From: Thiemannella venezuelensis
GTDB taxonomy: Bacteria; Actinomycetota; Actinomycetes; Streptosporangiales; Streptosporangiaceae
DNA length: 64,000 nucleotides
NCBI RefSeq assembly: GCF_014203605.1
Contig: NZ_JACHJJ010000005.1
Span: 124,001-188,000, forward strand
Reading direction: 5' to 3'
Shown here: in pieces, positions 61,680 to 64,000 of the stretch
Numbering within the stretch: the stretch's first letter is position 1
Layout: each line of letters opens with the position of its first letter
Made by a program: the position numbers and the translations under genes
The notes under the pieces: generated by a model
Told to the model about the DNA's origin: nothing
The model's database searches: none
Seen by the model: the letters and a program-made list of their open reading frames with translations, nothing else

Positions 61680-62282
61680 GTGGACTTCTCCTGGCCTCCC
61701 GCGATCCGTGACGACACGCCCGAGCCGCGCCCCGGCGACCTGCGGGCCGGAGACGCCGACCGGGAGCGGATCGCCGAGGTCCTCAACGACGCGCTCGGCG
61801 ACGGGCGGCTGACCCGCGACGAGCACGAGGAGCGGATCGAGCGCCTCTACCGCTCCCGCACGCTCGGCGAGATCGCCACCCTCACCACCGACCTGCTCCC
61901 GCCCGAGGCGCAGCCGCTGCGGACCGACGTCCGCCCGGTGACGGCCTTCTTCGGCTCGGAGGAGCGCTCGGGCCGATGGGTGGTGCCGACGCGCTTCTCC
62001 GCCACCGCCGTCTGCGCCAACGTCACCCTGGACCTGCGCGAGGCGCTGCTCCAGTCCGGCCACGTGACCCTCCAGGTCACCGTGATGGCGGGGACGCTCA
62101 CGCTGATCGTGCCGGAGGGCGTGCGGATCGAGATGCCGGCCTCGTCCTTCATGGGCGGGAAGAAGAACCAGGTCCCGCCCTCCCCGGACGGGCCGGTCAT
62201 CGAGATCACCGGGACCGTCGCCCTGGGCAGCATCGTCGCCAAGTCCCCCAAGCGGCCCCGCCGCCCCTGGTTCCGCCGCTGA
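61680..62282 (+). CDS. DUF1707 domain protein
   Basis: A 200-residue protein. The DUF1707 helix pair is at about residues 20-70 (LRAGDADRERIAEVLNDAL, then GRLTRDEHEERIERLYRSRT), followed by a beta-rich domain like the C-terminal region of LiaF/YvqF cell-wall stress proteins (FFGSEERSGRW to IEITGTVALGSI). No membrane helix is seen. TATCGT lies six bases before the GTG, another leaderless candidate. A cell-envelope stress role is inferred from the domain family only. Confidence 0.8.
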   Translation: MDFSWPPAIRDDTPEPRPGDLRAGDADRERIAEVLNDALGDGRLTRDEHEERIERLYRSRTLGEIATLTTDLLPPEAQPLRTDVRPVTAFFGSEERSGRWVVPTRFSATAVCANVTLDLREALLQSGHVTLQVTVMAGTLTLIVPEGVRIEMPASSFMGGKKNQVPPSPDGPVIEITGTVALGSIVAKSPKRPRRPWFRR

Positions 62283-62318
62283 CCGGAGTTCCGCCGCCGG
62301 CCTGGCGACCGGGCGGGC

Positions 62319-62355
62319 GGGGGCCCGCGCCCGTCCGGGCGAGGCACGGGCCCCC
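62319..62355. terminator. Bidirectional terminator
   Basis: GGGGGCCCG pairs perfectly with CGGGCCCCC, with an inner CGCCCG/CGGGCG hairpin in the loop, between the convergent DUF1707 and glpX genes. Confidence 0.7.
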
Positions 62356-62402
62356 GGCCGCGCTGCGGGCGCCGTGCCGGACGGGACCGCTCCCGGCGGG
62401 CG

Positions 62403-63437
62403 TCAGACCGCGGTGTCGAAGTTGATCGCGCTGTAGGCGCGCAGCTTCCAGAGCTGGTGCTCGCTCTCGATCTTGCGGATCGTGCCGGACCGGCCGCGCA
62501 TGACCAGGGAGTTGGTCACGGCGTGGCCGCCCCGGTAGCGCACGCCCTGCATGATCTCGCCGTCGGTGATCCCGGTCGCCGCGAAGAACACGTCGTCGGA
62601 CCTGACCAGGTCGTCGGTGGTCAGCGTGGCGTCCAGGTCGAGCCCCGCGTCCAGCGCCCGGCGGCGCTCGGCGTCGTCCTGCGGCCAGAGCCTGCCCTGG
62701 ATCACGCCGCCCAGGCACTTGAGCGCGCAGGCCGCGATGATGCCCTCGGGCGTGCCGCCGATGCCGAGCATCAGGTCGACGCCGGTGCCCCCCCGGGCCG
62801 CCATGATCGCGCCGGCCACGTCGCCGTCGGTGATGAGCTTGATCCGCGCGCCGGTCTCCCGGATCTCCCTGATGATCTTCTCGTGCCGGGGCCGGTCGAG
62901 GATGACCACGGTGACGTCCGAGGACTCGCCGCCCTTGGCCCGCGCCACCGCGGCGATGTTGTCGGCCACCGGCGCGTTGATGTCCACCGAGGAGGCCGCC
63001 TCCGGGCCGGTCACCAGCTTGTCCATGTAGAAGACGGCCGAGGGGTCGTACATCGAGCCGCGCTCGCTGACCGCGATGACCGAGACGGCGTTCGGCATGC
63101 CCAGCGCGGTGAGCCGGGTGCCGTCGATCGGGTCCACCGCCACGTCGCACTCGGCGCCGCTGCCGTCGCCCACGGACTCGCCGTTGTAGAGCATCGGCGC
63201 GTTGTCCTTCTCCCCCTCGCCGATCACCACGACGCCGTTCATCGAGACCGTGTTGATCAGCTGGCGCATCGCGTTGACGGCCGCCCCGTCGGCGCCGTTC
63301 TTGTCACCGCGCCCCACCCAGCGGGCCGCGGCCATCGCGGCCGCCTCGGTCACCCGGACCAGTTCGAGGGCCAGGTTGCGATCAGGCGCGTGCTCGCCCG
63401 TGGCGAGGGCGGCGGGGACGGACGTCTGCTCGGACAT
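62403..63437 (-). CDS. glpX: Class II fructose-1,6-bisphosphatase
   Basis: A 344-residue metal-dependent phosphatase with [15 protein letters not shown] (about 73-87), DPIDGTRL (about 103-110), [10 protein letters not shown] (about 203) and GIGGTPEGI (about 223), all typical of GlpX. It dephosphorylates fructose 1,6-bisphosphate and complements the PEP carboxykinase at 22 kb for gluconeogenesis. The ATG at 63437 follows GAGAGGGG; frame extension to 63563 is unsupported. Confidence 0.95.
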   Translation of the reverse strand: MSEQTSVPAALATGEHAPDRNLALELVRVTEAAAMAAARWVGRGDKNGADGAAVNAMRQLINTVSMNGVVVIGEGEKDNAPMLYNGESVGDGSGAECDVAVDPIDGTRLTALGMPNAVSVIAVSERGSMYDPSAVFYMDKLVTGPEAASSVDINAPVADNIAAVARAKGGESSDVTVVILDRPRHEKIIREIRETGARIKLITDGDVAGAIMAARGGTGVDLMLGIGGTPEGIIAACALKCLGGVIQGRLWPQDDAERRRALDAGLDLDATLTTDDLVRSDDVFFAATGITDGEIMQGVRYRGGHAVTNSLVMRGRSGTIRKIESEHQLWKLRAYSAINFDTAV

Positions 63438-63544
63438 GGCGGAAAGCCCCTCTCGTGGATTCTGACCTCGATCGTAGTTGCCCCCTCCTGACCGGGCGGA
63501 GGAGGATAATGTGTGGCCACTATGAGCAGCTACAGGAACGGCCG

Positions 63545-64000
63545 GTGACGAGGGTGACCGCACGGACGTCCGAGCGGGGCGCCGCCACGCGGGTCGCGCT
63601 CCTGGCGGCGGCCAGGGAGACCTTCGTCACGAGCGGGTTCGCCGAGGCGGGCGTCACCGACGTGGTGGCGCGCGCCGGCGCGAGCGTGGGCAGCCTCTAC
63701 CACCACTTCTCCGGCAAGGCCGACCTCTACCTCACGCTCTTCGAGGAGTTCCAGGCCCGGCAGACCCAGCGGACCAAGCAGGCGGTGCAGGAGGCCAGGA
63801 CCGGCGGCGAGACCGACCCGATGCGGTTGTTCGTCGCCGGAGCCCGCGCCTACCTGGAGGGCTGCCTGGCCGAGCGCGAGCTCTCCGCCCTGTTCCTGCG
63901 CGGCGACGGCCCGCCCGGCTTCGAGATCATCATGCGCGACCGGCTCCGCCAGTGGGCCAAGCGCAACGCCACCCTGTTCGAGGGCGACGAGGGGGCGCTG
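63545..64000 (+). CDS. TetR family transcriptional regulator (truncated by window end)
   Basis: 152 residues are visible and the frame continues past the edge. The helix-turn-helix ([20 protein letters not shown], about 32-51, then [12 protein letters not shown]) is intact, followed by part of the ligand domain. AGGA at 63534 suits the GTG at 63545; a second GTG lies at 63554. It is divergent from glpX, but nothing in sequence shows that it controls that gene. Confidence 0.85.
   Translation, partial: MTRVTARTSERGAATRVALLAAARETFVTSGFAEAGVTDVVARAGASVGSLYHHFSGKADLYLTLFEEFQARQTQRTKQAVQEARTGGETDPMRLFVAGARAYLEGCLAERELSALFLRGDGPPGFEIIMRDRLRQWAKRNATLFEGDEGAL

Overview
This is very high-GC DNA with dense coding, many GTG and TTG starts and several apparently leaderless genes. 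The gene content points to a filamentous actinomycete, most likely of the Streptosporangiales: two mycothiol amidase (Mca) genes, an AfsQ1/Q2-like two-component system, an FxSxx-COOH peptide locus, two PknB-type kinases and class II fructose bisphosphatase. I see no rRNA, tRNA, CRISPR array, insertion sequence or prophage.

Layout. 1-6.5 kb: the start of a secreted M1 peptidase, 4-hydroxyphenylpyruvate dioxygenase with a divergent Lrp regulator, a class A penicillin-binding protein and a DUF255 protein. 6.9-14.8 kb: a complete FxSxx-COOH peptide system, with precursor FxsA ending in FNSSI, a radical-SAM/HEXXH fusion FxsB, TIR-like FxsC and the giant STAND-like FxsT. 14.8-21.9 kb: a hydrolase, an unknown acidic protein, the mca/DUF4307/greA block, an NlpC/P60 hydrolase and a small probable DNA-binding protein with a palindrome over its start. 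22-24 kb: GTP-type PEP carboxykinase behind four GntR/DasR-like operator candidates. 24-26.6 kb: a possible peptide-modification cassette of two Gly/Ser/Cys-tailed membrane proteins, a DUF692 multinuclear iron oxygenase and a partner. The two tailed proteins sit behind near-identical ECF-type promoters.

27-35 kb: short cis-prenyltransferase, PIN-PhoH protein, the AfsQ-like operon, a transglycosylase-like secreted protein behind a perfect CRP palindrome, and a glycosyltransferase. 35-41 kb: a 3-hydroxybutyrate utilisation locus (secreted oligomer hydrolase, MHS transporter, GAF-PucR regulator, 3-hydroxybutyrate dehydrogenase). 41-49.5 kb: a second Mca, a tautomerase-like protein, class II fumarase, two Ser/Thr kinases and a class I fumarase. 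49.7-52.8 kb: a 43-residue membrane protein and an EamA transporter divergent from a MocR regulator. 52.9-59.6 kb: a six-gene myo-inositol catabolic operon with a clear promoter. 59.6-64 kb: an MFS exporter with a divergent TetR, a DUF1707 protein, glpX and a truncated TetR gene.

The housekeeping genes (DUF255, small membrane protein, mca, DUF4307, greA, short cis-prenyltransferase, phoH, fumC, glpX) match, from memory, a mycobacterial block around Rv1080c-Rv1099c. Here one half is inverted and accessory loci are inserted between the conserved genes. The fxs locus, the DUF692 cassette, the 3-hydroxybutyrate genes and the inositol operon are such insertions.
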